11,346 nucleotides of DNA from Nitrososphaerota archaeon (GTDB lineage: Archaea; Thermoproteota; Nitrososphaeria; Nitrososphaerales; CADDZS01). Made by a program: the position numbers and the translations under genes. How positions within the stretch are numbered: the stretch's first letter is position 1; every line of letters starts with the position of its first letter. Location of the stretch: assembly GCA_027886785.1 (NCBI GenBank), contig JAPCJV010000024.1, positions 1 through 11,346 of the forward strand, in the 5' to 3' direction. The notes under the pieces are model-generated. The model worked only from the letters and a program-made list of their open reading frames with translations, was not told where the DNA came from and made no database searches. Positions 1 through 7,460 of this stretch are shown here, in pieces.

Positions 1-262
1 AGCAGCAACAGCGATCGTGCACAAGTCAACAATAGTCACAAGGAATTCTTCGAACTTTAAGCAAGTTCAGGGATTGTCCGTCGAAGAGTACTAATACTGC
101 GAAGTAAATAAGTTAGAATACGGTATTGCCCTAAAGGTTCTGAAAGTACCAACAACTTCGGGCAATTGATTTCGAATTTGACCATACCGGGTCTCTACGT
201 GCCCGAAGCAGTGATCTGGGATACGCAAAGAACAACGCGACAAACGGCTTTCCCGGATTAGT
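1..262. other. Left-edge stretch without a recognisable gene
   Basis: Plus-strand frames entering from the left edge close at TAA codons ending at 60 and 94, so the last codons of an upstream gene could be here, but neither tail is recognisable. Frame 1 is open from 112 to 261 and frame 3 from 183 to 335, both without a plausible start or known motif. Given the decayed hydrolase directly downstream, part of this stretch may be its eroded 5' half, but I cannot align it. Confidence 0.3.
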
Positions 263-609
263 GTCGAATTCTCTCTACTTCCAAATACTGTTCAATCAGA
301 CCTTTCGTACTTTGACCACATTCATCCTTCGCTGAATCGAGTAATTCACAAAGACGCAGGGAGTGGATTTCGGCGCTAGATAAGATCGAGTCGCTCAAAC
401 CCTCGGCTGTAGTTGCAGGACACAAGCGTGCAGGAAAAGAAGATAGTCCCAAGATTATCGAGGAAACCCGTCATTACATTCGCGATTTCGACCGATCAGC
501 CGAATCCTCGAAAAATGCGAATGAATTACACGACAAAATGCTTGGGATCTATCCGAATAGGATCAACCCAGGCGCACTATGGGCCTCAGCGCGCGCCCTT
601 TATCCCTAA
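263..609 (+). pseudogene. Remnant of an MBL-fold metallo-hydrolase (C-terminal part, frameshifted)
   Basis: This is the 3' end of a metallo-beta-lactamase-fold hydrolase. Frame 1 reads openly from 316 to a TAA at 607-609. It gives WISALDKIESLKPSAVVAGH (364-423), then HKRAGKEDSP, RHYIRDFDRSAE and a tail LYPNRINPGALWASARALYP. This is the conserved C-terminus of one bacterial/archaeal MBL subfamily; the His of AGH would be the last metal ligand of the fold. Just upstream, frame 2 (about 263-333) reads PNTVQSDLSYFDHIHPSL, which resembles the preceding family segment (GD..YN.IHP.LAES). The match switches to frame 1 at about 328-340 (FAESSNSQR), so a frameshift lies there. The N-terminal HxHxDH half is not visible in any frame. 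There is no start in frame 1 before ATG 538, so no working enzyme is encoded. Family recognition is from memory of the motif, not a search. Confidence 0.65.
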
Positions 610-654
610 TCTTTCTCGATCCCACTTGAGATTGCCACCCTAGAGGAAACGCGG

Positions 655-662
655 AATATTTA
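655..662 (+). promoter_or_regulatory. Candidate archaeal TATA box for the LCAT-like gene
   Basis: The AT-rich run AATATTTA lies in a GC-richer context, centred about 36 bases before the TTG at 695. With the usual archaeal spacing of about 26 bases from box to transcription start, the RNA would begin near 685 and carry a leader of only about 10 bases. No Shine-Dalgarno motif is seen before the start, which fits a near-leaderless transcript. Confidence 0.4.
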
Positions 663-694
663 TTGTAGAGCATTTAACCCTAGCCGCTCTAGAT

Positions 695-3600
695 TTGAAG
701 AGACTGAGTGTATTTAGATCATACACCAGAACAATGTGCGTCACCCTTTCTGTAATCCTCCTACTAGCAACATCGTTCGCTTTGGCAAATCCCACGTTTC
801 TACAACACGCTCAAAAGGAAGTACAGGTCTCCGCCCAATCCTCCTACAGTACGAATAATGCAAAATTTCTGAATATTTCAAAAGGACTGAATGGAGACTT
901 TGCCTTCCTAAGAGGTATCACTGATTATTCGTTCGGACCGCGAGTCTTCAATAACTATATCGCATGGAGATCATCCACTGACTCATTAGACACATCGTTT
1001 TATTTCGCGGCTCCCCAGTCGAGTAACAGTGATGACATAAAGACCACCTACTTTCCGGGCGTTACAGGATTTAGGCTAGGGGGCTGCTGCCAGGGCGAAT
1101 CTACATCTCAAGGGTTCGTCACCGAGAGTCTAGACTACACCACCGGGACCTGTAAAGTAACATGTAGCGCACTGCTTGTGTACAACATGCAAACGCAGAG
1201 CAATTTTGTCGCACCAGTTACCTGGGATTACAACGGCACCGACTTTCCGTTTATCGCGCCTGGAGAAGGATTGCCCGCCAGCGTCGGCGCGATGGTTGCA
1301 GCAGTTATGATCTATCCTTTCGTTCCTGCGAGCGCTGTCCATTCCGTGTTTGACAAGAGAATATTCACTTTCGGCAACGGGATGTGGAACCAGTTCTCAC
1401 CCACTGACGACAAAACGATCGTTACAGATTGCACCATTCCCTCAGGTGGATCCTACGTGAACGGCACTGCAACGGTTCAGAACACAGTCCCCTCGGACGT
1501 CGTCATCGGCAGCCCGACCCTATTTGCGTACGCAAAGACCACTAACATTATCGATCTGCCACAGACCGTTTCTACCTGCTCCCCCGTTTACAAAGCGGGG
1601 GGAACGGTCGACATAATGTTGAGCAATGGAATCGTGGCACGCTCCTTTCCGTATCCTTGCAGTCTTTGCTTCGGAGGCGTTGCTGCCTTCTGGAATAATA
1701 TTCTGGTGTACAAGGTAAGTGACAACACTTCCGGGCTCTACTCCCTTTGGACGTACGACACACGAAGCGGAAGTAACTTTCCCCTTAACCCTCAGCCGGT
1801 AGGTAGCGCCGTATCCGATCGCACGATCGCTTCCGACGGAAATGACCTCATCTGGGATGGATTTGATAACGTAACTAATCAGTGGAGTGTTTATGTCTAC
1901 TCCTCGTCAGGGGTGATAAAACTCCCCGAGAGCAGCTACGCAGATTCCCGTTCCTTTTATCCAGACCCACAAGTGAGCGGTGACTGGGCCTTCTGGATAA
2001 ACCAGACCAACTGCCTTAACTTTTACAATATTCAAAGACATGCCCTAACTGGAGCGAATGCCTCCCAGAGCGATTCTTCTGCCATAGCCACGGGTCGCGC
2101 AGCAGAATGGGATTTTGAAAACAACAGAGCCATTTGGATTACATCGGGATTCGCTCCGGAAAATGCGAGTCTCAACATCTACGACCTGAACAAGTTCTCC
2201 AACGGGCAGCAGCCCTACTCGAGCATTAACCTGAATCTTCTGGGCGCGGGTGGCACGCCTGGGGACATCCTCGCCTCTCCGGATTGGATTTTCTTTTCCG
2301 GAACACCCACTGGCTCCACTAACTCCCAGATTTTGGCGGCCAAGCCAGGCACTCACATTCCCATTATTGTCATTCCAGGGATCGCAGCTACGACCCTGTA
2401 TAGCGACCGAGGAGGCGGGCAACCACCAAAACAGGTGTGGCTCGGTGGGCTCGTCCCCCAATATGCGAGCGGCATTATGATGAGAGCGTCTGCCTCTATC
2501 CTTTGCAACGGATGGAACGCACTCGAGGCCTTCACGTCCACGAATTGCGGTGAAAGGCTGGATTTGATGCAGAACGCGACCGGCGGATCGCTACAGGGCA
2601 TCAAAGTGGGGCGCATACTAGACTTCAACCTACCAATCTTTACATTCGGTCATAGGCACGACTCGAACGCTTACGGGGCCCTCGAAAAGGATCTGATTTC
2701 CCTAGGATACTCGAACAACACCGACTTTTTCCTCTTTCCCTACGACTGGAGGCTAGACAACGCTGTGCATTTTTCCGACCTGGATAACCTGATTTCCAAA
2801 GTCCAAAACATTACCGGCTCTTACAGCGTCATCATCATCTGCCACTCTATGGGCGGGCTGGTCGCGCGTGGTTTCGTTCTCTCGAATCCAATTAGGGCAT
2901 CAAAGGTCTACAAGATAATTTCGATCGACACGCCGTACTGGGGTGCCACCAAAGGCTACTATGCCGTGCTTGACGGGTACAATTTTGGAAACCCCAGCTT
3001 GGATCAGGTGACAGCAAAAATCATGGCGCAAAACGCTCTTGCAGCCTACGAGCTCATGCCCAGGATTCCCTTCATTGTAAATCAGAGTCTGTACGGAGCG
3101 CAGAATGCGTTGCTTGTAACCAGCGTCGCGGACATGTGCAAATATTCGCCAGCTGCATGTGTGCCGCTCCACAGCGCATATTACGACGTATCCTATCCTG
3201 GTTTTGCAGTGACAACGACGAATGGGGTGACCTCACCCCTCTTGCCCGGACAAGATCCGCGGACTCTGGGGAGCATCTCGAGAATTGATCCATCATCTGC
3301 GAACTTGTGGACGTTAAACTCCGGTCTACTCGACTCTGCCTCCACTTTCTGGAAGCCATTTGGTAACTACACGAATCCCAGTCCCTCGCCAGTTCCTACG
3401 TACGCCCTAATTGGAGACGGCCTTTCGACCCTGGACGGATATGTCATCCCCGTACAAAGTCCCTCTGTCATTGGATCTTACTTCATCAACGGTACTCGCA
3501 CTAGCGTGATCCCCAGATTCTCAGACGGCGATGCCACGGTCCCGATCTGGTCAGAACAACTGCTTGCCAATAACACGTACTTGTTTTACTTTAGATCGGG

Positions 3601-4366
3601 CAGCTCTTCCACCGAGCACGTGCAGATGGCTGGGAACCCGAACGCTTTGCAGGTGGTCAATGAGATTTTAGGAGGTTCCGTTCCTACATCGCAGCTCTGT
3701 CAATCCGGAAAGCTTTGCTCAAATCAATATGGTGCAGGGAGCCTTTTCCAAAACGAGGAACGGCAGACGACGGACTTTACTCTTCACTCCAATGCAGACT
3801 TGTCCGTTGTGAACCTAAATGACACGTCGCAGAGGTTGGGTCTCAACGGGTTTGGTGGAATTGACGAGACGATAAACGGAAGCTCATTCCTCATCGTCGG
3901 AGGAGCAGAGTACGCTTCCATTACAGGCAACTCCTCGGACACGTATCGCGTTTTTGTTAATGGAACAGGTAATGGTGAGTTTAGCCTGTCTATAGACACT
4001 CTGGGACAAAAGTCTGGAAATGTGTCTTTTTATTTTAACAATGTTCCCGTTACAAATTCCAGCACCGCGAGCGTAACCTTCAATCCTTCTCGACTAACAG
4101 CTTCATCCCTCCCCTCTCTTTCGCTTTCCACCGGTAACGGGGAGACTCTATTCGTACAACCGTCTTCCCCATTTGTCAACTCTTCGAAATCTTCGACAAT
4201 CGCAAATCTTGTGTCTTCTTCTACAAGTCTATCTGAAAGTCCAAATTCTACAAACGTCGCGACTTTGCCCTCCAGGTTCCCAATCGAATATCTGATCGTA
4301 GGCTTTATCGCAGTCGTGGTAGTAATCACAGTTGGATTTTTCTTCGTGCGCAGAATCAAGAAATGA
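695..4366 (+). CDS. Secreted, membrane-anchored LCAT-like lipase/acyltransferase with N-terminal propeller-like region
   Basis: A 1223-residue exported protein. Residues 1-31 form a signal peptide (basic start, hydrophobic 16-30, ALA end). The TTG start could be replaced by ATG 734 (residue 14), which keeps the hydrophobic core. About 80-545 holds repeated blade-like segments with a small/polar turn followed by a Trp or Phe strand (W91, W333, W387, W434, W481, W531); several are about 47 residues apart, suggesting a beta-propeller. From about 552 an alpha/beta-hydrolase of the lecithin:cholesterol acyltransferase family begins (IPIIVIPGIAATTLY, then QVWLGGLVP). The nucleophile motif is CHSMGG with Ser718, and the likely acid and base are Asp946 (DGDATVP) and His975 (TEHVQM). 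A possible beta-sandwich (about 1025-1145), a Ser/Thr-rich stalk, a membrane helix (about 1199-1218) and the basic tail RRIKK follow. Many N-x-S/T sequons suit an S-layer glycoprotein context. It probably acts outside the cell on lipid or ester substrates; the substrate is unknown. Confidence 0.85.
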   Translation: MKRLSVFRSYTRTMCVTLSVILLLATSFALANPTFLQHAQKEVQVSAQSSYSTNNAKFLNISKGLNGDFAFLRGITDYSFGPRVFNNYIAWRSSTDSLDTSFYFAAPQSSNSDDIKTTYFPGVTGFRLGGCCQGESTSQGFVTESLDYTTGTCKVTCSALLVYNMQTQSNFVAPVTWDYNGTDFPFIAPGEGLPASVGAMVAAVMIYPFVPASAVHSVFDKRIFTFGNGMWNQFSPTDDKTIVTDCTIPSGGSYVNGTATVQNTVPSDVVIGSPTLFAYAKTTNIIDLPQTVSTCSPVYKAGGTVDIMLSNGIVARSFPYPCSLCFGGVAAFWNNILVYKVSDNTSGLYSLWTYDTRSGSNFPLNPQPVGSAVSDRTIASDGNDLIWDGFDNVTNQWSVYVYSSSGVIKLPESSYADSRSFYPDPQVSGDWAFWINQTNCLNFYNIQRHALTGANASQSDSSAIATGRAAEWDFENNRAIWITSGFAPENASLNIYDLNKFSNGQQPYSSINLNLLGAGGTPGDILASPDWIFFSGTPTGSTNSQILAAKPGTHIPIIVIPGIAATTLYSDRGGGQPPKQVWLGGLVPQYASGIMMRASASILCNGWNALEAFTSTNCGERLDLMQNATGGSLQGIKVGRILDFNLPIFTFGHRHDSNAYGALEKDLISLGYSNNTDFFLFPYDWRLDNAVHFSDLDNLISKVQNITGSYSVIIICHSMGGLVARGFVLSNPIRASKVYKIISIDTPYWGATKGYYAVLDGYNFGNPSLDQVTAKIMAQNALAAYELMPRIPFIVNQSLYGAQNALLVTSVADMCKYSPAACVPLHSAYYDVSYPGFAVTTTNGVTSPLLPGQDPRTLGSISRIDPSSANLWTLNSGLLDSASTFWKPFGNYTNPSPSPVPTYALIGDGLSTLDGYVIPVQSPSVIGSYFINGTRTSVIPRFSDGDATVPIWSEQLLANNTYLFYFRSGSSSTEHVQMAGNPNALQVVNEILGGSVPTSQLCQSGKLCSNQYGAGSLFQNEERQTTDFTLHSNADLSVVNLNDTSQRLGLNGFGGIDETINGSSFLIVGGAEYASITGNSSDTYRVFVNGTGNGEFSLSIDTLGQKSGNVSFYFNNVPVTNSSTASVTFNPSRLTASSLPSLSLSTGNGETLFVQPSSPFVNSSKSSTIANLVSSSTSLSESPNSTNVATLPSRFPIEYLIVGFIAVVVVITVGFFFVRRIKK

Positions 4367-4386
4367 TATCTTAAGGAGTAACCGAA

Positions 4387-4605
4387 TTAGCGGTAGCCCG
4401 TCCCTTGGCATCCGCTGCATATGCCTGATCCTGCTTCCTCACTTTGCGGCCATCCGTTACATTGTTTACATCTAGTAATCCTTGTCACCAGGCCAAGCAC
4501 ATTTTGCGAGTTGACGACATCGAAAATAACGCCGCTTCCGTTGCAGTTACGACAATGACATGAGCCGTTACACTCTGGACAAATGGGGCGCGGAGAAACT
4601 ATCAT
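4387..4605 (-). CDS. Small stand-alone DnaJ-type (CxxCxG) zinc-finger protein
   Basis: A 72-residue protein with four CxxCxG-type units: CPECNG (9-14), CRNCNGSG (18-25), CKQCNGW (46-52) and CSGCQGTG (63-70), plus an extra Cys16. This is the layout of the cysteine-rich zinc domain of type I Hsp40 (DnaJ), where units 1 and 4 bind one zinc and units 2 and 3 the other. There is no J domain and no C-terminal substrate domain. The third unit has Trp where Gly is usual. The ATG at 4605 is the only sensible start. The gene is convergent with the LCAT-like gene, with only 20 bases between the stops. The fold is inferred from the cysteine pattern; it may act as a protein-binding or redox-sensing zinc module, but the role is unknown. 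Confidence 0.75.
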   Translation of the reverse strand: MIVSPRPICPECNGSCHCRNCNGSGVIFDVVNSQNVLGLVTRITRCKQCNGWPQSEEAGSGICSGCQGTGYR

Positions 4606-4627
4606 GATTGTGAAAAACGAGTTTTCC

Positions 4628-4637
4628 TTTTTTACAG
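4628..4637 (-). promoter_or_regulatory. Possible promoter element before the DnaJ-type zinc-finger gene
   Basis: Read on the minus strand, the region before ATG 4605 is A-rich, and CTGTAAAAAA (4637-4628) lies about 27 bases before the start, the distance expected for a TATA box of a leaderless gene. A second AT-rich site (CTATACAAAAAA, about 4652-4663) lies further out. The region is low in complexity, so the exact element cannot be fixed. The rest of 4606-4742 shows no other feature. Confidence 0.25.
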
Positions 4638-4742
4638 ATTTTTTCCGTTTCCATTTTTTGTATAGCGCACCCCGATTCTCCTTGGAAAGATGATCGAACC
4701 ATCAGGACAGAAAAGATGATTGGCGAAAGAAATGACCTAGAG

Positions 4743-5184
4743 TCATGACAACAATTCATCGTATATTTCAGGTCGCCTCGCCCCAGGGCTAGAGTCCGGC
4801 CGACCTCGTTCGTTAAGAAGGATTTCCTCAGAAAGGTCCGCTATCAACATATCTTCATTTCCACGACTCTCCGCCAAAATCCCTCCAACTGGGTCAAGGA
4901 GCACGCTAAATCCGGGATATGACGTTGATGGTGTCAACTCCCACTTGATCTACGTATATGACGAATGCCTTGTTATCGTAAGCTCGACTTGGGATGAAGA
5001 CGAGAACCCCCTTTCGTCTGTCCTCGTATTTCCCCGAAGACTTTGGGCCAAAGGGATCTTCGTTCGACCATGCGTGTGGCATAAGGATAATTTCCGCTCC
5101 CATCAACGCGAGAATTCTCGGAACTTCGGGCATCACATTATCAAAGCAGATCGAAAAAGCGTAAGCTGACCGAGTTCTTTTCAT
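4743..5184 (-). pseudogene. Nitrilase-family (carbon-nitrogen hydrolase) remnant, truncated and frameshifted
   Basis: Two minus-strand frames together encode the C-terminal half of a carbon-nitrogen hydrolase. Frame A (5184 to 4906) reads FSICFDNVMPEVPRILALMG, AEIILMPHAW and PSRAYDNKAFVIYVDQVG. The Cys of SICFD matches the catalytic nucleophile, and the following segments match the family's conserved core. Frame B (TTG 4937 to TGA 4743) continues with YPGFSVLLDPVGGILAES, MLIADLSEEIL and RRPEIYDELL, the normal C-terminal end. The switch between frames lies around 4920-4945. The ATG at 5184 is directly preceded by an in-frame TGA, and nothing nitrilase-like is found further upstream. The first 100 or more residues, with the catalytic Glu and Lys, are therefore missing. 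Active enzymes of this family have about 260-300 residues. I infer a dead gene; a sequencing error could explain the frameshift but not the missing N-terminus. Confidence 0.75.
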
Positions 5185-5320
5185 TCAACTTGAACATTCT
5201 AATCTTGATTGAAGAATAGAGAATTAAATCTCGCCTCAGGGACGCATGGAAAGATCGCAAAAAGAAAATCCATCTAAAGCCTGATAAGTGCACCACAAGC
5301 GACGCTGTCGAAGAATGCAG

Positions 5321-5327
5321 GGAGGGG
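5321..5327 (+). promoter_or_regulatory. Strong Shine-Dalgarno site of the YVTN propeller gene
   Basis: GGAGGGG lies 8 bases before the GTG at 5336. It is the clearest ribosome binding site in the window and decides the start, because most other genes here look leaderless. The 5185-5335 gap also holds an AT-rich box (GAATTAAAT, about 5220-5228) that could be the promoter, giving a leader of roughly 90 bases. Confidence 0.6.
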
Positions 5328-5335
5328 AGCGTTAA

Positions 5336-6616
5336 GTGTCGGAACCCCTCGACGATAAACACGATTCTGTTTCATCTACAACCAGACCGATCATAATCAT
5401 CATGGTAGTGATCATTCTCACCGTTGGAACTACCGTCGGCTACAGCGCCACATTTCCCATCGCAGACACGACGGCGCAAAGCTCAACTCTAGTTGGAACT
5501 AGTTCAGCCACAACACTAGTTTCCACGAATAGCACGGGCATAATTTCTACCAGCTTTTCCGTTGCAGGCGGTGCAAATCGGATTATCGCCAACATCACTC
5601 TGGGCATTTCGCCCAATGCCATTGCGTTCAATCCCTCGAACAATTACACTTATGTGATCAATTCCAACATCACTGGTCAGGCGAGCCTTGCGGTCATCTC
5701 TGGGCAAAAGGTGATCGCCAACATTCCGATTGGCAGGGGGTCCTACGGGGATCCCTCGACGCTGGTTTATGATCCGGCAAATCACTACATGTATACTGCT
5801 GACAGCTTCTCAAATTCTGTCCACGTCATCTCGGGTACTAGTTTGATCGCAAACGTTTCGACGGGCCACAGTCCATACGCTCTCGCCTACGATCCAGCAA
5901 ACGGTTACATCTACGCTGCCAACTTTAATCAGAACAGCGGACAGTGTTCGGGTTCCACGGTTTCCGTGATCTCTGGAGCGAGTGTCATTGCAAACATTAC
6001 CGTCGGATCGGGGCCAGACAGGCTTCTTTTCGACCCGGCGACCAACATCATGTATGTCGCCAATTCCTGCTCGAGCAATCTGATGCTGATCTCCGGATTA
6101 CGGATCGTTGGAAACGTCTCGGTGGGGTATGACCCGTATCAGATGATCTACAATCCGTCCAACCAGTACATCTATGTGACAAGTGCTGTTGCCGCAACCC
6201 AAGGGACCCTTGCGATAATCTCTGGAAGCAAAGTAGTCGCAAACTTGGCAGCTGGGGTTTTTCCCTCTTTCGTTCTTTACAATCCTGGAAACAATTACGT
6301 GTACGTCGACTCTCAGGGCCAGCCGGGCCCTGGGGGTAATTCTTCGATTCTGGTAATAAATGGGACAAATTTGATCGGCAACGTCACCGTGGGGAATGAC
6401 GCGAATGCCCTTGCGTACAATCCGCAAAACAAAGAAGTGTACGTGTCTAGCTTTGGATATAACGAAGTATTCGTAATAGCTGGAACTAGTTTTCTAAACG
6501 CCTTCAAAGTCGGCGAGGGTCCGGTTGCACTCCTCTACAATCCGCTAGATCAAACCATGTATGTGGTGAACAATGGGTTTGTAGGGCCAGGATCCATAAG
6601 CGTTGTTTCCAGCTAG
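5336..6616 (+). CDS. Membrane-anchored YVTN-type beta-propeller protein with eight repeats
   Basis: A 426-residue surface protein. Residues 1-17 are polar, 18-37 form a hydrophobic membrane anchor or uncleaved signal (IIIIMVVIILTVGTTVG), and about 42-80 form a Ser/Thr-rich stalk. Eight tandem units of about 43 residues fill 82-426. Each follows the pattern [V/I]-x-A/G-N-[I/V]-x-x-G ... [Y/F]-[D/N]-P-x-N/T-x-x-[M/I/V]-Y-V ... V-I-S-G. Examples are VIANIPIG, LIANVSTG, VIANITVG and IVGNVSVG, with YDPANGYIYAAN and FDPATNIMYVANS. This is the YVTN/NHL-like repeat of archaeal surface-layer and other extracellular proteins. The first unit opens with its VIAN strand and the last closes with ISVVSS, so eight full blades are plausible. 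Such propellers usually bind ligands or partners; no catalytic residue is evident. GTG start supported by the ribosome binding site 8 bases upstream. Confidence 0.88.
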   Translation: MSEPLDDKHDSVSSTTRPIIIIMVVIILTVGTTVGYSATFPIADTTAQSSTLVGTSSATTLVSTNSTGIISTSFSVAGGANRIIANITLGISPNAIAFNPSNNYTYVINSNITGQASLAVISGQKVIANIPIGRGSYGDPSTLVYDPANHYMYTADSFSNSVHVISGTSLIANVSTGHSPYALAYDPANGYIYAANFNQNSGQCSGSTVSVISGASVIANITVGSGPDRLLFDPATNIMYVANSCSSNLMLISGLRIVGNVSVGYDPYQMIYNPSNQYIYVTSAVAATQGTLAIISGSKVVANLAAGVFPSFVLYNPGNNYVYVDSQGQPGPGGNSSILVINGTNLIGNVTVGNDANALAYNPQNKEVYVSSFGYNEVFVIAGTSFLNAFKVGEGPVALLYNPLDQTMYVVNNGFVGPGSISVVSS

Positions 6617-6656
6617 TCGAAATGCGCGAAGGTACGAAATTGAAATCGGTCGTAAC

Positions 6657-6662
6657 TTTTTT
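6657..6662 (+). terminator. T-run downstream of the YVTN propeller gene
   Basis: Six T residues followed by AATTT lie about 40 bases after the TAG at 6614-6616. Archaeal RNA polymerase stops at T-runs without needing a hairpin. The same AT-rich segment could instead be the TATA region of the next gene, since it lies just before ATG 6676. Confidence 0.3.
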
Positions 6663-6675
6663 AATTTGATAAAGA

Positions 6676-6942
6676 ATGGCCGAGGCCCGACAAAGGGTCC
6701 AAATGCCAGAAGATCATAAAACGGTTTTTCTTTCTATAACCGCTACGGTAATCGCGGGTCTATTAATTCTCGGAGCCACAATCGCAATCAATGGAGGCTC
6801 TTTCTCCCTAATTTTGTTCAAACAATATGTTTTACCTCTGATCATTTCAGCATTCACCCTGTTTGTGTTTTTTGTGGTTTTACTAGTGAACAATACAAAG
6901 GCAGCACGCAAGACTGCTGCCAAGGCTGTCGTAAAAGCTTGA
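6676..6942 (+). CDS. Small two-helix membrane protein of unknown function
   Basis: An 88-residue protein that I do not recognise. It has a charged N-terminus (1-15), a first membrane helix at about 16-38 (VFLSITATVIAGLLILG), a short loop with Asn/Gly, a second helix at about 50-71 (YVLPLIISAFTLFVFFVVLL) and a basic, Ala/Lys-rich tail (KAARKTAAKAVVKA). By the positive-inside rule the tail is probably cytoplasmic and, with two helices, the N-terminus too. The ATG at 6676 is used here; ATG 6703 (residue 10) is an alternative that would fit the AT-rich box at about 6657-6667 as a leaderless promoter. It follows the propeller gene by 59 bases on the same strand and may be transcribed alone. Intact helices and a terminator-like hairpin at its stop support a real gene. 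Confidence 0.6.
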   Translation: MAEARQRVQMPEDHKTVFLSITATVIAGLLILGATIAINGGSFSLILFKQYVLPLIISAFTLFVFFVVLLVNNTKAARKTAAKAVVKA

Positions 6943-6949
6943 GCTTTTT
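6933..6949 (+). terminator. Hairpin plus T-run at the stop of the two-helix protein gene
   Basis: AAAAGC (6933-6938) pairs with GCTTTT (6943-6948) around a TTGA loop that contains the first bases of the stop codon, and the second arm is itself a five-T run. The T-run alone would suit archaeal termination. The 46 bases to the next start (6989) fit a separate transcription unit for the dehydratase gene. Confidence 0.45.
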
Positions 6950-6988
6950 ATCTAAAGAGCAATTACAAGCTCTGTAATTTATTCCTCG

Positions 6989-7324
6989 GTGAATCTTCCA
7001 CCTAACTCGCTTGTCGCGCGGGCGAACCCGCGGTCACTTCTGAAGAAATCGCCCGTCTACATCCACAAGTGGTCGACTGGTAAGTTGCAGAACGGAATGG
7101 GATTTATGGACTCGAGCGAGTTTTCAAGTTCAAAGGACTTTGCCGACGCGTTAGCTTTCACAAATAAGGTGGGAAAAATAGCCGAAGAGGAAGGGCATCA
7201 TCCTTCGATTTTGACCGAATGGGGCAAGGTGACAGTTACTTGGTGGACTCATAAGATCAATGGATTACATCGCAACGACTTTATCATGGCTGCCAAAACC
7301 GACCACCCCCTAACTCCCGCCTAA
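6989..7324 (+). CDS. Pterin-4a-carbinolamine dehydratase
   Basis: This 111-residue protein carries the full signature of pterin-4a-carbinolamine dehydratases: [20 protein letters not shown] followed by [17 protein letters not shown]. His70, His71 and His88 match the active-site histidines, and Pro72, Trp78 and Asp94 are the usual conserved positions. The enzyme dehydrates 4a-hydroxytetrahydropterin, formed when pterin-dependent hydroxylases act, and so helps recycle the cofactor. Length is typical of the family (about 95-115). The start is GTG 6989; the first 25 residues are less conserved, so a start further in cannot be ruled out. No aromatic amino-acid hydroxylase or other pterin gene is in the window, so its partner is unknown here; in archaea such proteins may serve another pterin such as a molybdopterin- or methanopterin-type cofactor (speculative). 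Confidence 0.92.
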   Translation: MNLPPNSLVARANPRSLLKKSPVYIHKWSTGKLQNGMGFMDSSEFSSSKDFADALAFTNKVGKIAEEEGHHPSILTEWGKVTVTWWTHKINGLHRNDFIMAAKTDHPLTPA

Positions 7325-7365
7325 ACGTTGCTACCTCTTTGAATTTGGGTAGTTATCTCGTAGGG

Positions 7366-7382
7366 GGCTAACCACCTTAGCC
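7366..7382 (+). other. Small perfect hairpin downstream of the dehydratase gene
   Basis: GGCTAA and TTAGCC form a perfect 6-base-pair stem around the loop CCACC, 41 bases after the dehydratase stop. No T-run follows, so it is not a typical terminator. A weaker stem of 5 base pairs (CTACC 7331-7335 with GGTAG 7348-7352) sits between it and the stop. They may protect the mRNA 3' end or be chance. Confidence 0.3.
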
Positions 7383-7460
7383 TATAACAAATATCGCGAA
7401 GTTATTCGGATGTTTGCTTTAGGGCGAGAAATCTAAGGCAAAACACGCGCTTTCTTCCAA

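Noticed and set aside
258..452. 64-codon minus-strand open frame in the left region
   Set aside because: It is antisense to the MBL remnant, with no motif and no promoter or ribosome site.
413..643. 76-codon plus-strand open frame in the left region
   Set aside because: It overlaps the MBL remnant in another frame, and its translation shows no family resemblance, whereas frame 1 matches a known conserved C-terminus.
2045..2461. 138-codon minus-strand open frame inside the LCAT-like gene
   Set aside because: It lies fully antisense to a clearly conserved domain; composition is rich in Arg, Gly and Pro as expected from an antisense shadow.
4030..4359. 109-codon minus-strand open frame antisense to the stalk and membrane helix of the LCAT-like protein
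   Set aside because: It mirrors the low-complexity Ser/Thr codons of the real gene and has no hallmark of its own.
4568..4759. 63-codon minus-strand open frame bridging the zinc-finger gene and nitrilase remnant
   Set aside because: It crosses the A-rich promoter-like region and has no recognisable motif; the overlapping frames explain the region better.
5141..5362. 73-codon minus-strand open frame upstream of the nitrilase remnant, considered as the lost N-terminal half
   Set aside because: No catalytic Glu or Lys motif of nitrilases is seen and it overlaps the strong ribosome site of the propeller gene.
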